This document shows positions 7,521-15,767 of a DNA stretch of 27,271 bases, one piece after another. Source of the stretch: an uncultured Kiritimatiellota bacterium (GTDB lineage: Bacteria > Verrucomicrobiota > Kiritimatiellia > RFP12 > UBA1067). Positions within the stretch are counted from its first letter, which is position 1, and each line of letters starts with the position of its first letter. Position numbers and translations under genes: made by a program. The stretch covers positions 1 through 27,271 of the forward strand of contig CAKULV010000043.1 in the NCBI GenBank assembly GCA_934667425.1. The letters are read 5' to 3'. A model generated the notes under the pieces. The model had not been told where the DNA came from. It did not search any database and saw nothing but the letters and a program-made list of their open reading frames with translations.

Positions 7521-8570
7521 GTGAGCGCGAACACATCTGCCTACGCCGCTGCCGGCGTGAATATCGACAACAAAATGACTGCGTTGAAAGCCATCAAGGC
7601 GATGGTTGGATCGACGAAAACGGCCAACGTGGCTGGGGGAATCGGATCGTTCGGCGGTCTGTGCAGGCTACCCGCCGGGCTGAAAGACCCGATGCTGGTG
7701 GCATCCACGGACGGAGTCGGCACAAAGCTCAAGATCGCCTGCATGGTGAAGAAACACGATACCGTCGGCCAGGATATCGTTAACCACTGCGTGAACGACA
7801 TACTCGTGCAGGGCGCAAGGCCGCTCTTCTTCATGGACTACGTAGGTACGTCGAAATTCGACGGGGTTGTCTTCAAGCAGATAGTCGCCGGCCTCTGCAA
7901 GGCCTGCAAGGAGAACGGCATGGCGCTTCTCGGCGGCGAGACTGCCGAGCTTCCCGGCCTCTATCCTACGGGCGAATACGACCTCACCGGAACGATCGTC
8001 GGCACGGTGTCCAAGAAAGCGGTGATAACAGGCCAGTCGATACGCGCCGGAGACGTGATAGTCGGCCTTCCCGCCGATGGCCTCCAGACGAACGGCTTCT
8101 CGCTTGCCCGCCGCGTATTCTTCGACATATGCGGAATGTCCCCGTCCGACAAGCTGCCCGGCACGAATCAGACGGTCGGTGCCGCACTCCTCACAGTCCA
8201 CAAGAGCTTCCTCAAGCCCGTCTCCCGCCTTCTTGACGCCAAGGTTAAGATCAACGGCATGGCCCACATAACGGGAGGAGGATTCCCGGACAACATCCCG
8301 CGCGTGCTGCCGGAAGCAGTGTTCGCCGAGATAGACCGCTCCACATGGGAGCCGCCGACGATCTTCAAGTTCATCGAACGCCAAGGCAAGGTTGACCACG
8401 ACGAGATGTATCGCGTGTTCAACATGGGCGTAGGCTATGTGCTGATAATGCCCAAGGCCTCCCTGAAGCGCATGGCGACTATCTTCAAGAACATGCGTCA
8501 GAAATGGTATCAGATCGGCGTAATCCGCGCCCGCAAGGGCAACGGCCCCCAAGTCGTCTACTCGAAGTGA
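7521..8570 (+). CDS. purM: Phosphoribosylformylglycinamidine cyclo-ligase (AIR synthetase)
   Basis: PurM closes the imidazole ring of FGAM with ATP to give AIR, the fifth step of purine synthesis in the cytosol. Family signatures are clear: AYAAAGVNID at the N-terminus, S-T-D-G-V-G-T-K, the G-G-E-T-A-E-L-P-G-x-Y stretch with G-E-Y-D-L-T-G, and H-I-T-G-G-G-F near the C-terminus. The length (349 residues) fits the family. I prefer GTG 7521, because GGAG at 7511-7514 is spaced 6 nt from it and the resulting N-terminus matches known PurM proteins; ATG 7509 in the same frame has no RBS. It has its own promoter and is followed after 7 nt by the UDP-glucuronate decarboxylase gene. Enzymatic identity is secure; the exact start is less so. 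Confidence 0.95.
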   Translation: MSANTSAYAAAGVNIDNKMTALKAIKAMVGSTKTANVAGGIGSFGGLCRLPAGLKDPMLVASTDGVGTKLKIACMVKKHDTVGQDIVNHCVNDILVQGARPLFFMDYVGTSKFDGVVFKQIVAGLCKACKENGMALLGGETAELPGLYPTGEYDLTGTIVGTVSKKAVITGQSIRAGDVIVGLPADGLQTNGFSLARRVFFDICGMSPSDKLPGTNQTVGAALLTVHKSFLKPVSRLLDAKVKINGMAHITGGGFPDNIPRVLPEAVFAEIDRSTWEPPTIFKFIERQGKVDHDEMYRVFNMGVGYVLIMPKASLKRMATIFKNMRQKWYQIGVIRARKGNGPQVVYSK

Positions 8571-8577
8571 AGCAGGC

Positions 8578-9546
8578 ATGAACAGGGCGCTCGTCACAGG
8601 CGGCAGCGGATTCCTAGGCTCGAACCTCTGCCGCAGGCTCATTTCCGACGGATTTGAGGTAGTGGCTCTGGACAACATGTACACCGGGTCTCGGCGAAAC
8701 GTCGAAGACCTGCTGTCCAACCGTTCGTTCAAGCTCATAGAGGGTGATGTGATCGACTTCGCCACGGACGAGTCTTTCGACCAGATATACAATCTTGCTT
8801 GTCCGGCATCTCCGATCCACTATCAGGCCCGCCCATTGTTCACCACCTGCACCTCCGTGCTTGGTGCGCTCAATATGCTTGAGCTCGCCAAGCGCTGCGG
8901 AGCGAAGATGCTCCATACCTCGACGAGCGAAATCTACGGAGACCCCCTGATCCACCCCCAGGTGGAAACGTACTGGGGAAACGTGAACACGATCGGGGTC
9001 AGGTCTTGCTACGACGAGGGCAAGCGCTGCGCCGAGACGCTGTGTGCGGACTACGTACGCGAGTTCGGTACCGATGTGCGAATGGTTCGGATATTCAACA
9101 CGTACGGTCCGGCGATGCATCCGCAGGATGGCCGCGTGATATCCAACTTCATCATGCAGGCCCTGCGCGACGAGGACATCACGATCTTCGGCGACGGCTC
9201 GCAGACGAGGTCCTTCCAGTACTGCGACGACCTCATCGAGGCCTTCCGCCGCTACATGGAGATGCCGCAGGGCGAAGTCAGCGCCTTCTTTGCCAGAAAA
9301 GGGTTCTCGATCCCAGTCATCAACACGGGCAATCCGGTGGAATACACGATTCGCGAGCTTGCCGGAGAAATTCTCAGGCAAATACCAGAATCGAAATCCA
9401 GCCTTGCCTTAAAGCCATTGCCGTCCGACGATCCAAAACGCCGCAAGCCGGATATCTCGCTTGCGAAGGAACTCATGGGATGGGAGCCCAAGATGCCGCT
9501 TGGCGAAGGTCTGGCAAGGACTATCGAATACTTCCGCTCGCTCTGA
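8578..9546 (+). CDS. UDP-glucuronate decarboxylase (UDP-xylose synthase)
   Basis: The 322-residue protein is an extended short-chain dehydrogenase. It has the NAD-binding G-G-S-G-F-L-G loop (8-14), an acidic residue after the second strand (D32), T-S-E-I-Y-G-D-P (116-123) and the catalytic Y145-x-x-x-K149. L-A-C-P-A-S-P (73-79) and Y-W-G-N-V-N followed by R-S-C-Y-D-E-G-K-R mark the UXS group, which oxidises and decarboxylates UDP-glucuronate to UDP-xylose for surface polysaccharides. It follows purM by 7 nt with only a weak RBS, so it is probably co-transcribed. The functional link to purine synthesis is not obvious. An alternative product such as UDP-4-keto-arabinose cannot be excluded, but the motifs favour UXS. 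Confidence 0.9.
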   Translation: MNRALVTGGSGFLGSNLCRRLISDGFEVVALDNMYTGSRRNVEDLLSNRSFKLIEGDVIDFATDESFDQIYNLACPASPIHYQARPLFTTCTSVLGALNMLELAKRCGAKMLHTSTSEIYGDPLIHPQVETYWGNVNTIGVRSCYDEGKRCAETLCADYVREFGTDVRMVRIFNTYGPAMHPQDGRVISNFIMQALRDEDITIFGDGSQTRSFQYCDDLIEAFRRYMEMPQGEVSAFFARKGFSIPVINTGNPVEYTIRELAGEILRQIPESKSSLALKPLPSDDPKRRKPDISLAKELMGWEPKMPLGEGLARTIEYFRSL

Positions 9547-9605
9547 AAACACGGTGGCGCGTTCGCCATAACGGCCCTTGCGCGACATCTCAAGGCGCAA
9601 CAGGA

Positions 9606-10475
9606 TTACAGATCCTCGACGGGGATCTTTCTTGGCGCTCCCGGAACATCAGCGACAAAGCGCGGCAGGGCCAACCCGCCTATGCGCTCCGCACATTCTG
9701 AAGCTATCTCCTTGGCCCTCTCGAGCGGCACCCGGAAATGCTCCACGCCCGCGATCGGATCGCACTGGAACACGTAGTACGGACGCACCCTCGCCCGCTG
9801 CAGGGCGCGGAAGAGTTCCAGCATGGCATCCACCGAATCGTTGACGCCAGCCAGAAGCACCGTCTGGCAAGACACGGGGATCCCCGCGTCCACCAGTTTT
9901 CCGCAAGCCGAGACAGACTCGTCCGTCAACTCGCCCGCGCAATTGAACTGGGTGTTCACCCACACCTTCCCGCAACGCCTGAGCCGCGCCGCAATGGCGT
10001 CAGTGATGCGCATCGGGTTTACGCACGGCGCACGTGTGCAGAGCCTCACAACGTCAACCTGACCTATGCCGGCAAACGCCTCTATGAAACGGAGCACCTC
10101 ATCGTCCGGCAAGACAAGCGGATCGCCGCCCGATACGAGCACGTCGCGCACCATCGGATGGGCCTTCACGTAATCCACGCAGTTCTGGAGTTCCTCGTCC
10201 GTGCGGACTACCTCGGCGGACGAGAGAAGCCCCTTGCGGGTGCAGTGGCGGCAGTTCATGAAGCAACTGTCGCTCGCCATCACAAGCACACGATCCTCAA
10301 ACCGCTGCTTCAGGCCATACACGCCCGCAGCCACGCCGGTTTCGCCAAACGGATCGGCATCGTATCCGCCGTCATCCTGCTCTCGCGCATCAGGTTCAAG
10401 CTGCCTTCTGAAAGGCTCACAGGTCTCCGCAAGCCTTTCGGCGTAGGAGCAGGCGTGTCTCGGAAACATCGTCAC
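9606..10475 (-). CDS. KamA/EpmB-family radical SAM aminomutase-like protein, short form
   Basis: The 289-residue protein has the radical SAM cluster motif C71-x3-C75-x2-C78 in a DSCFMNCRHCTRK context, the S-G-G-D-P-L SAM-binding segment and, at the very end, P-G-A-P-R-K-I-P. This matches the PLP-binding lysine region (PGGGGK) of lysine 2,3-aminomutase. It belongs to the family containing KamA (lysine to beta-lysine) and EpmB, which makes beta-lysine for elongation factor P. It is shorter than both, mainly at the N-terminus, and like EpmB ends soon after the lysine motif. The GTG start overlaps the map stop by 4 nt (GTGA). Its place in an operon with methionine aminopeptidase makes an EpmB-like role in translation attractive, but no EF-P gene is in the window and the substrate is unproven. 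Confidence 0.85.
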   Translation of the reverse strand: MTMFPRHACSYAERLAETCEPFRRQLEPDAREQDDGGYDADPFGETGVAAGVYGLKQRFEDRVLVMASDSCFMNCRHCTRKGLLSSAEVVRTDEELQNCVDYVKAHPMVRDVLVSGGDPLVLPDDEVLRFIEAFAGIGQVDVVRLCTRAPCVNPMRITDAIAARLRRCGKVWVNTQFNCAGELTDESVSACGKLVDAGIPVSCQTVLLAGVNDSVDAMLELFRALQRARVRPYYVFQCDPIAGVEHFRVPLERAKEIASECAERIGGLALPRFVADVPGAPRKIPVEDL

Positions 10476-11242
10476 GGGTAGTCTGCCGGAACTGTCAATA
10501 TCTCACAGCCATCTTCGGTGATGGCGACGGTGTGTTCCCAATGGGCGGCAAGCGAATGGTCTTTCGTTATTACCGTCCACCCGTTGTCCCTATCCACATA
10601 GGTCTTTGCCCCGGCCTTGGTCATCGTGATCATTGGCTCTATCGCGATCGTCATTCCGGGCTTCAGCACAAGCTTCGTCCCCGGCTTCCCGAAATTTGGC
10701 ACTTCGGGATCTTCATGCACGTCCCGACCGACGCCATGCCCGATCCAGTCCCTGACAACGCCGAATCCGGCCTCTTCCGCCACGCACTGGATTGCGTAGC
10801 CCACGTCTCCAAGGTGCACCCCGGGACCGCAGGCGGCGATTCCCGCCGCGAGGCATTTCTTGGTCGTCTCCACAAGGCGTATCACCTCGGGATCCGTGAC
10901 GCCCACCATGACAGTGCGGCTCGTGTCGCCATTGTACCCGTTGCAGCGTATGCCCACGTCGGTCTTCACGATATCGCCCGGCTGTATGACGCGATCGCCG
11001 GGGATCCCATGTATGACCTCGTCGTTCACGCTCACGCAGATGCGCCCCGGGAAGCCTTCGTACCGGTAGAAGCTGGCGGCCACATTCCTCTCTGCGCAGT
11101 ACCGGCGCACGATCTCGTCAATGTCGCGAGTGCGCATACCTGGCATCACAGCGTGAGCGCAAAGGTCTCGCACCTCTGCGCTCATGCGGCAGGCAACCCG
11201 CATCCTGTCGAGTTGCTCCTTGGTCTTTATGTCGACTTTCAC
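10472..11242 (-). CDS. map: Type I methionine aminopeptidase
   Basis: This gene encodes 256 residues. It removes the initiator methionine from nascent proteins using two metal ions. The metal ligands are in place: D95, D106, H169, E202 and E236, in the contexts KTDVGI, GDTSRT, GHGVGRDVHEDP, AIEPM and WEHT; H78 is the usual substrate-contacting histidine. There is no N-terminal zinc-finger extension, so it is of the plain bacterial type. The GTG start overlaps the adk stop by 4 nt, and its own stop overlaps the next start in the same way. The adk-map order is a familiar bacterial arrangement, normally in the ribosomal-protein operon, but no secY or ribosomal genes are here. Confidence 0.96.
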   Translation of the reverse strand: MKVDIKTKEQLDRMRVACRMSAEVRDLCAHAVMPGMRTRDIDEIVRRYCAERNVAASFYRYEGFPGRICVSVNDEVIHGIPGDRVIQPGDIVKTDVGIRCNGYNGDTSRTVMVGVTDPEVIRLVETTKKCLAAGIAACGPGVHLGDVGYAIQCVAEEAGFGVVRDWIGHGVGRDVHEDPEVPNFGKPGTKLVLKPGMTIAIEPMITMTKAGAKTYVDRDNGWTVITKDHSLAAHWEHTVAITEDGCEILTVPADYP

Positions 11243-11871
11243 ATCACTGCCTTGAATGCTTCGGCATTCTTTTCAGGGCCGCAATCGCCGTTGATGACGC
11301 GCAACAGGCCCTTGGCCTTGTAGTATGCGATCAGCGGCTCGGTCTGCTGGTGATAGACGATGAGACGATCCTTCACGGTCTCGGGATTGTCGTCCTTGCG
11401 GATGACGAGATCCGAACCGCAGTGGTCGCACTTGCCCTCAACCTTGGGGGGAAGCGCCTTAACATGGTATCCCGCCTTGCACTTGGGGCAAGTCCTGCGC
11501 CCCGCAATGCGATCCTGTATGATGGAATCCGGAACATCCAGCAACACTACGGAGCGGATCTCCGCACCCGTCTTGTCAAGGATCTCCGCCTGCGCCACAT
11601 TGCGCGGGAAGCCATCGAGAAGCATCGTCACGTCGCCGGCGGACTCGGCGATCACATCCTTGATCATGGTCGCGATCAGTTCGTCGGGGACGAGCTTGCC
11701 CGCCTCCATGTAGTCCTTGGCGGCCTTCCCGGCATCCGTGCCTTTCGCAACTGCGCCACGAAGGAGATCGCCAGACGAGACATGCTTGAGCTTTGCGTCC
11801 TCGGCCGCAAGCTTTGCCGCGACCGTACCCTTGCCCGAACCCGGAGCACCCAGAAGAATGACAATATTCAT
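11239..11871 (-). CDS. adk: Adenylate kinase, zinc-binding LID type
   Basis: The 210-residue protein converts ATP plus AMP to two ADP. The P-loop G-A-P-G-S-G-K-G is at residues 8-15, D-G-F-P-R at 86-90, and the LID carries four cysteines (C128, C131, C148, C151) in a CxxC pair arrangement that should bind zinc. I start at ATG 11871. The frame is open further upstream, but that part reads through the repeat region and beyond the -10 box. The -10 TATAAT (11882-11887) puts the transcript start only about 4-5 nt from the ATG, so the message is nearly leaderless. First gene of adk-map-kamA-like. Confidence 0.96.
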   Translation of the reverse strand: MNIVILLGAPGSGKGTVAAKLAAEDAKLKHVSSGDLLRGAVAKGTDAGKAAKDYMEAGKLVPDELIATMIKDVIAESAGDVTMLLDGFPRNVAQAEILDKTGAEIRSVVLLDVPDSIIQDRIAGRRTCPKCKAGYHVKALPPKVEGKCDHCGSDLVIRKDDNPETVKDRLIVYHQQTEPLIAYYKAKGLLRVINGDCGPEKNAEAFKAVM

Positions 11872-11881
11872 AATGCGGCAT

Positions 11882-11887
11882 ATTATA
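11882..11887 (-). promoter_or_regulatory. -10 box of the adk operon, nearly leaderless
   Basis: A perfect TATAAT on the minus strand ends 10 nt before the adk ATG. No clear -35 is visible; the -35 position lies in the heptad repeats. Expected start of transcription is near 11876. Confidence 0.6.
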
Positions 11888-11894
11888 CCAAAAA

Positions 11895-11922
11895 GTAGTT
11901 GGTAGTTGGTAGTTGGTAGTGG
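11895..11922. repeat. Heptad repeat, left arm
   Basis: Three copies of GTAGTTG and one GTAGTGG run head to tail. They are the reverse complement of the heptads at 12036-12091, so the two arrays can pair across the intervening hairpin element. Confidence 0.85.
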
Positions 11923-11940
11923 GCGGTTTTCCCTATCGTA

Positions 11941-12028
11941 GCGACGACGCCCTCGTCGTCGTGCATGGCATGGGATGGTCGCAACTTGTTGCGCCCGAAG
12001 GCTATCGCGGACGCAATGAATTGCGTCC
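11941..12028. repeat. Dispersed hairpin element, copy 1
   Basis: Three hairpins follow each other: GACGACG/CGTCGTC (11943-11960), CGCAAC/GTTGCG (11980-11993) and GGACGCAAT/ATTGCGTCC (12009-12028). The first two, with the GTGCATGGCA linker between them, recur at 22863-22918, where one stem base pair has changed on both sides. It lies between the divergent adk and dinB promoters. Confidence 0.75.
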
Positions 12029-12035
12029 CTCCCGC

Positions 12036-12091
12036 ATCTACCATCTACCAACTACCATCTACCAACTACCAACTACCATCTACCATTTGCC
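12036..12091. repeat. Heptad repeat, right arm
   Basis: Seven copies of ATCTACC or AACTACC in tandem and a degenerate eighth (ATTTGCC) run straight into the dinB promoter region. Copy number is likely to vary between strains, because perfect short tandem repeats slip. Confidence 0.85.
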
Positions 12092-12098
12092 CAGATTT

Positions 12099-12107
12099 TG
12101 CTATAAT
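12099..12107 (+). promoter_or_regulatory. Extended -10 promoter of dinB, leaderless
   Basis: TGCTATAAT combines an extended -10 TG with a perfect TATAAT (12102-12107). The dinB GTG is at 12116, only 9 nt downstream of the hexamer, so transcription should start within 2-3 nt of the start codon. I see no LexA-type operator of the E. coli or B. subtilis pattern. Confidence 0.6.
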
Positions 12108-12115
12108 CGCAGTTC

Positions 12116-13285
12116 GTGGCAACAATCCTACATGTAGATATGGATGCCTTCTTCGCGTCTGTCGAGCAGCTGCACCATCCCGAATGGCGCGGCAAGCCGC
12201 TCATCGTCGGGGCTGGCCCCCACGAGCGCGGGGTGGTCTCCACGTGTTCGTATGAGGCCCGCGCATTTGGCGTACGCTCCGCGATGCCATCGCGCACCGC
12301 CTACGAGAGATGTCCGCAGGCAATCTTCACGCCACCGAACATGGAACTGTACAAGGAGGTTTCGGCCCGAGTGTTCGAGATCTTCTCTCACTACTCGCCG
12401 TACATCGAGGAAGTGAGCATAGACGAGGCCTTCCTTGACGCAAGCGGCACGCTCCACCTGTTTGGCGGCGACCCCAAGCGACTCGGAGAGTCGCTCCGGA
12501 AGGAGGTGCGCGAGACGTGCGGCGTCACCTGTTCCGTCGGCATAGCCCCGAACCGCCTGCTCGCCAAGATAGGGTCGGAGGAAAACAAGCCCAACGGGCT
12601 TACGATAATGCCCACGTCGCCATCGGAGATCGCAGCATTCCTCGCCCCAAAGCCAATCGGCGTATTGTGGGGCGTAGGCAAAAAGACGATATCGGCGCTG
12701 AAGCCATACGGAATATCGAAATGCGGCGACCTCCAGCGCATGAGGCCAAACGCCATCGTTCCCCAATCGCTCATCGACCTCGCATGCGGACGCTCGGAGG
12801 AATTCGTCCACTGGGAGGAGAGGGATGAAAAGTCCGTCTCGCGCGAACACACGTTCGGGGAGGACGAATCCAGTCGCGCAGCAGTACGCGCAAAGCTGCT
12901 GGAACTCGTGGAGGAGGTCGGATACCGTTTCCGCCGCACACCACGATGGGCCACAACCGCCAGACTGAAGATACGCAACGCCGCATTCGAGACTCGCCTC
13001 AGGCAGCTGCCCTTCGATCGGCCAGTCTGCGACGACACCTCGTTCCGCAAGGCGGCCATAGCGCTCTTCGACGCCGAATGGCCGGACGGCGCAGAGTCGC
13101 ATGGATCGGTGCGCCTCATCGGGTTCGGGGTGACGAACTTCCGCAAGACGCCGGACGGCGACCAGCCGACGCTTTTCGATGCGCCTGAAGACGCGACAAG
13201 GGAAAAGCGCGAACGCCTCTCTCGCGCCCTCGACTGCCTAAGGCAACGCGGCCTCATCGGACACGGGCGTACCCGGCCACACTAA
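12116..13285 (+). CDS. dinB: DNA polymerase IV (Y-family translesion polymerase)
   Basis: The 389-residue protein copies past DNA lesions. Catalytic acids are D8 in HVDMDAFFASVE and D103-E104 in SIDEAFLD. F13 occupies the steric-gate position that excludes ribonucleotides. The little-finger domain follows from about residue 235. Near the C-terminus D-Q-P-T-L-F fits the Q-x-x-L-F beta-clamp-binding motif, followed by about 35 residues of basic tail. Start is GTG 12116; with the -10 box ending at 12107 there is no room for a Shine-Dalgarno sequence, so a leaderless message is likely. The gene converges on hrpB with a 35-nt gap. Confidence 0.95.
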   Translation: MATILHVDMDAFFASVEQLHHPEWRGKPLIVGAGPHERGVVSTCSYEARAFGVRSAMPSRTAYERCPQAIFTPPNMELYKEVSARVFEIFSHYSPYIEEVSIDEAFLDASGTLHLFGGDPKRLGESLRKEVRETCGVTCSVGIAPNRLLAKIGSEENKPNGLTIMPTSPSEIAAFLAPKPIGVLWGVGKKTISALKPYGISKCGDLQRMRPNAIVPQSLIDLACGRSEEFVHWEERDEKSVSREHTFGEDESSRAAVRAKLLELVEEVGYRFRRTPRWATTARLKIRNAAFETRLRQLPFDRPVCDDTSFRKAAIALFDAEWPDGAESHGSVRLIGFGVTNFRKTPDGDQPTLFDAPEDATREKRERLSRALDCLRQRGLIGHGRTRPH

Positions 13286-13320
13286 TCCCGGACACGACAC
13301 GGCCGCCATTCGCCACGCCG

Positions 13321-15759
13321 TCACGTCTGCGGGCGGACACGCCTCGTCGCCGTTGCGGAGAAAGGGTCTTCCGGCCAGTAGTGCCGTGGATAGCGACCGC
13401 GCATATCCTTGCGGACAAGCGGATAGCCTTCCTTCCAGAAGTTTGCGAGATCGGACGTCACCTGAATCGGACGCTGCGCCGGCGAAAGCAGCCTCATGAC
13501 TATCGGCACCTTGCCACCCGCTATCTTCGGTGTTTCCATCATGCCGAAGCATTCCTGCAGCCTCACTTCGCAAAACGGCCTGTCTCCCTCGTAGCGGATC
13601 TTCATCTCCGACCCGGAAGGCACTGCCATTGACGCCGGGGCAAGCGCATTGAGCTCGCGGCGGTCATGGCCTTCAGACGACAGCGCAAAGTCAAGCACCG
13701 AATGCATGTCGAGCCTTTCAAGATGCGTCCACCGCGACATTCCGGAAACGAATCCCGAGAGCCACCTCTCAAGATTTGCGGCCATGCCTTCGTCGGAGAC
13801 GTCCGGCCATGGCGGATTGGCGTCCGGCATCGTCTTGCGCAGGAAACAGATTCGGGACTGAAGCCGACGGGACTCTTTTGTCCAGCACGGCATATTTGCC
13901 ACCCCCTTGCGCCTGATGCCCTCGAAAAGCGCGGCCGACACGGCTTCATCCGCCGCGCCGTCTGGGCAATCGTGCTCCTCTATGACCATCTTGCCGAAAG
14001 CGCGTCGGCGCACCACCTTCACGGCCTCGCCCTTCCTGTCCCAGAAGCAGGCCACGCATTCCTGTATCTGATCCGCGAATATGTCCTCGACCGCCTCGCG
14101 CGACACTGCCGCCGCAAGGCGTATCCGCGCATCGCCTCCCTGATCGTCAAGATCGCAGCATACGAGATATTCCTCGCGCGAAAGCGCATCTGTCCTATCC
14201 AGGAACGCCCCGCGTCCGCCGCTCAGCTGGAACGAGCCGTTCCCCCGATTCCTGCCTATGCGGTCAGGGAACGCATGGCAAAGGGCTTCGCCCGCGTCAA
14301 CAGCCGCTCGGCGTTCGCCGTCGCACACCCGCGCCCATCGCCGGGCGAGTTCCTTCATGCGCGAGGTTGGCCGCACATCCCGTATGTCGGTGACGCCATG
14401 CGGAGCCCCCTCCTCGATGATCGCGGCAAGGTCTACGGCGCCTGTCCTCATCATCATGTTGGCAAGCCGCGGATGCGCGGCGAAATCCGCCATTCTGCGT
14501 CCCGCATCGGTGACGCGCCCGTCGGCATCGAGTGCACCGAGCATCTGAAGCAGGGCTACGGCATTCGCCCACGCCGCGTCCGGCGGTGGAGTGAGCCACG
14601 GCAGGCCGTCTATCTTGACAGTTCCCCAAATCGCAGCGGAAAGGGCGACCGGAGCCAGGTCGGCATACCGTATCTCCGGCTGCATTGCCGAGATGCGCGT
14701 CGAGTCCTCCCGTTCCGTCCACAGGCGCAGGCACAGTCCGGGGCGGACTCTCCCGGCGCGTCCTCGCCGCTGCTCCGCACGATCCTTCGTCAACGGCAGA
14801 GTCTCAAGCCTGTCCATGCCGCTTGCGGCGGAGAACCTGCTTACGCGCATCAGCCCGGAATCGACCACCACCGTAATCCCGGGTATGGTGAGCGACGTCT
14901 CCGCAATGGATGTCGCGAGTATCACCCTTCTCTTCCGGCTTTTGCCGGACTGCGGACTTACGGCATAATCCTGAGCCTCCTTCGGCATGGCCCCATACAG
15001 CGGCAGGACCTCGACCTTTCCGGCGATGCCACGCTCCGACAGATCTCCGACAAGCGTCTCCTCGCAGCGCCGGATCTCTCCCTCGCCCGGAAGGAAGCAA
15101 AGCACGTCGCCATCCGTCTCGCCAAGCACACGCATGACCGCACCGGCGACCTGCGCCCATATCGGGGCGGACGACGCCACCTGAAGGTATCTCGTCTCAA
15201 CCGGGAACATCCGAGATTCCACGGTGTGGACATCCGCATCGCCGAGGTGCGCCGCGACCGTTTCGGTATCGAGCGTGGCGGACATCACGAGAAGCCGCAG
15301 GTCTGGACGCAAGGCACGGCGCACATCAAGCGACATCGCGAATCCGAAATCGCACTGCATGGAACGCTCGTGGAACTCGTCAAACACGATAAGCCCTACA
15401 TCGGAAATTTCGGGATCGCGAAGCAGGCGCTGGGCGAGAAGCCCCTCCGTGACGATCTCAAGGCGGGTGCGGGCGGACACCTTGCGCTCAAGCCGCACGG
15501 AATACCCCACGGTGCCGCCGACGGATTCGCCAAGCCTTGCGGATATGTATGCGGCGGCGGAGCGGGCCGCGAGGCGGCGAGGCTCAAGCATGAGGATCTT
15601 CTTTCCGCCAAGCCAACGCTCATCAAGAAGGGCCGGAGGCACGCAGGTTGTCTTTCCGCTTCCGGGCGGCGCACGAAGCACAACGTCGCGGTTCGCCGCC
15701 AACGAGGATCTTATCGGCCCAATGGCCCTCTCTACGGGAAACGGTTCCACATCACCCAT
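13321..15759 (-). CDS. hrpB: HrpB-type ATP-dependent DEAH-box RNA helicase
   Basis: The 812-residue protein has the Walker A motif P-P-G-S-G-K-T-T (31-38), D-E-F-H (127-130) as the Walker B/DEAH box, S-A-T in motif III and Q-R-R-G-R-A-G-R (about 340) in motif VI. The HrpB-specific C-terminal region follows. P-P-P-D-A-A-W marks the helicase-associated segment, and the end has YPLVRKDMRGRYPRHYWPEDP, typical of the family. HrpB helicases are widespread but poorly characterised; roles in mRNA processing or surface-related phenotypes have been suggested. It is the last gene of the gltA operon and follows rnc after 8 nt, which would put two RNA-acting proteins under joint control. Confidence 0.95.
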   Translation of the reverse strand: MGDVEPFPVERAIGPIRSSLAANRDVVLRAPPGSGKTTCVPPALLDERWLGGKKILMLEPRRLAARSAAAYISARLGESVGGTVGYSVRLERKVSARTRLEIVTEGLLAQRLLRDPEISDVGLIVFDEFHERSMQCDFGFAMSLDVRRALRPDLRLLVMSATLDTETVAAHLGDADVHTVESRMFPVETRYLQVASSAPIWAQVAGAVMRVLGETDGDVLCFLPGEGEIRRCEETLVGDLSERGIAGKVEVLPLYGAMPKEAQDYAVSPQSGKSRKRRVILATSIAETSLTIPGITVVVDSGLMRVSRFSAASGMDRLETLPLTKDRAEQRRGRAGRVRPGLCLRLWTEREDSTRISAMQPEIRYADLAPVALSAAIWGTVKIDGLPWLTPPPDAAWANAVALLQMLGALDADGRVTDAGRRMADFAAHPRLANMMMRTGAVDLAAIIEEGAPHGVTDIRDVRPTSRMKELARRWARVCDGERRAAVDAGEALCHAFPDRIGRNRGNGSFQLSGGRGAFLDRTDALSREEYLVCCDLDDQGGDARIRLAAAVSREAVEDIFADQIQECVACFWDRKGEAVKVVRRRAFGKMVIEEHDCPDGAADEAVSAALFEGIRRKGVANMPCWTKESRRLQSRICFLRKTMPDANPPWPDVSDEGMAANLERWLSGFVSGMSRWTHLERLDMHSVLDFALSSEGHDRRELNALAPASMAVPSGSEMKIRYEGDRPFCEVRLQECFGMMETPKIAGGKVPIVMRLLSPAQRPIQVTSDLANFWKEGYPLVRKDMRGRYPRHYWPEDPFSATATRRVRPQT

Positions 15760-15767
15760 CCGATGCG

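Noticed and set aside
11872..12051. N-terminal extension of adenylate kinase by 60 residues
   Set aside because: It reads through the heptad repeats and the -10 box; adenylate kinases begin directly with the M-x-I-V-I-L-L-G strand at 11871.
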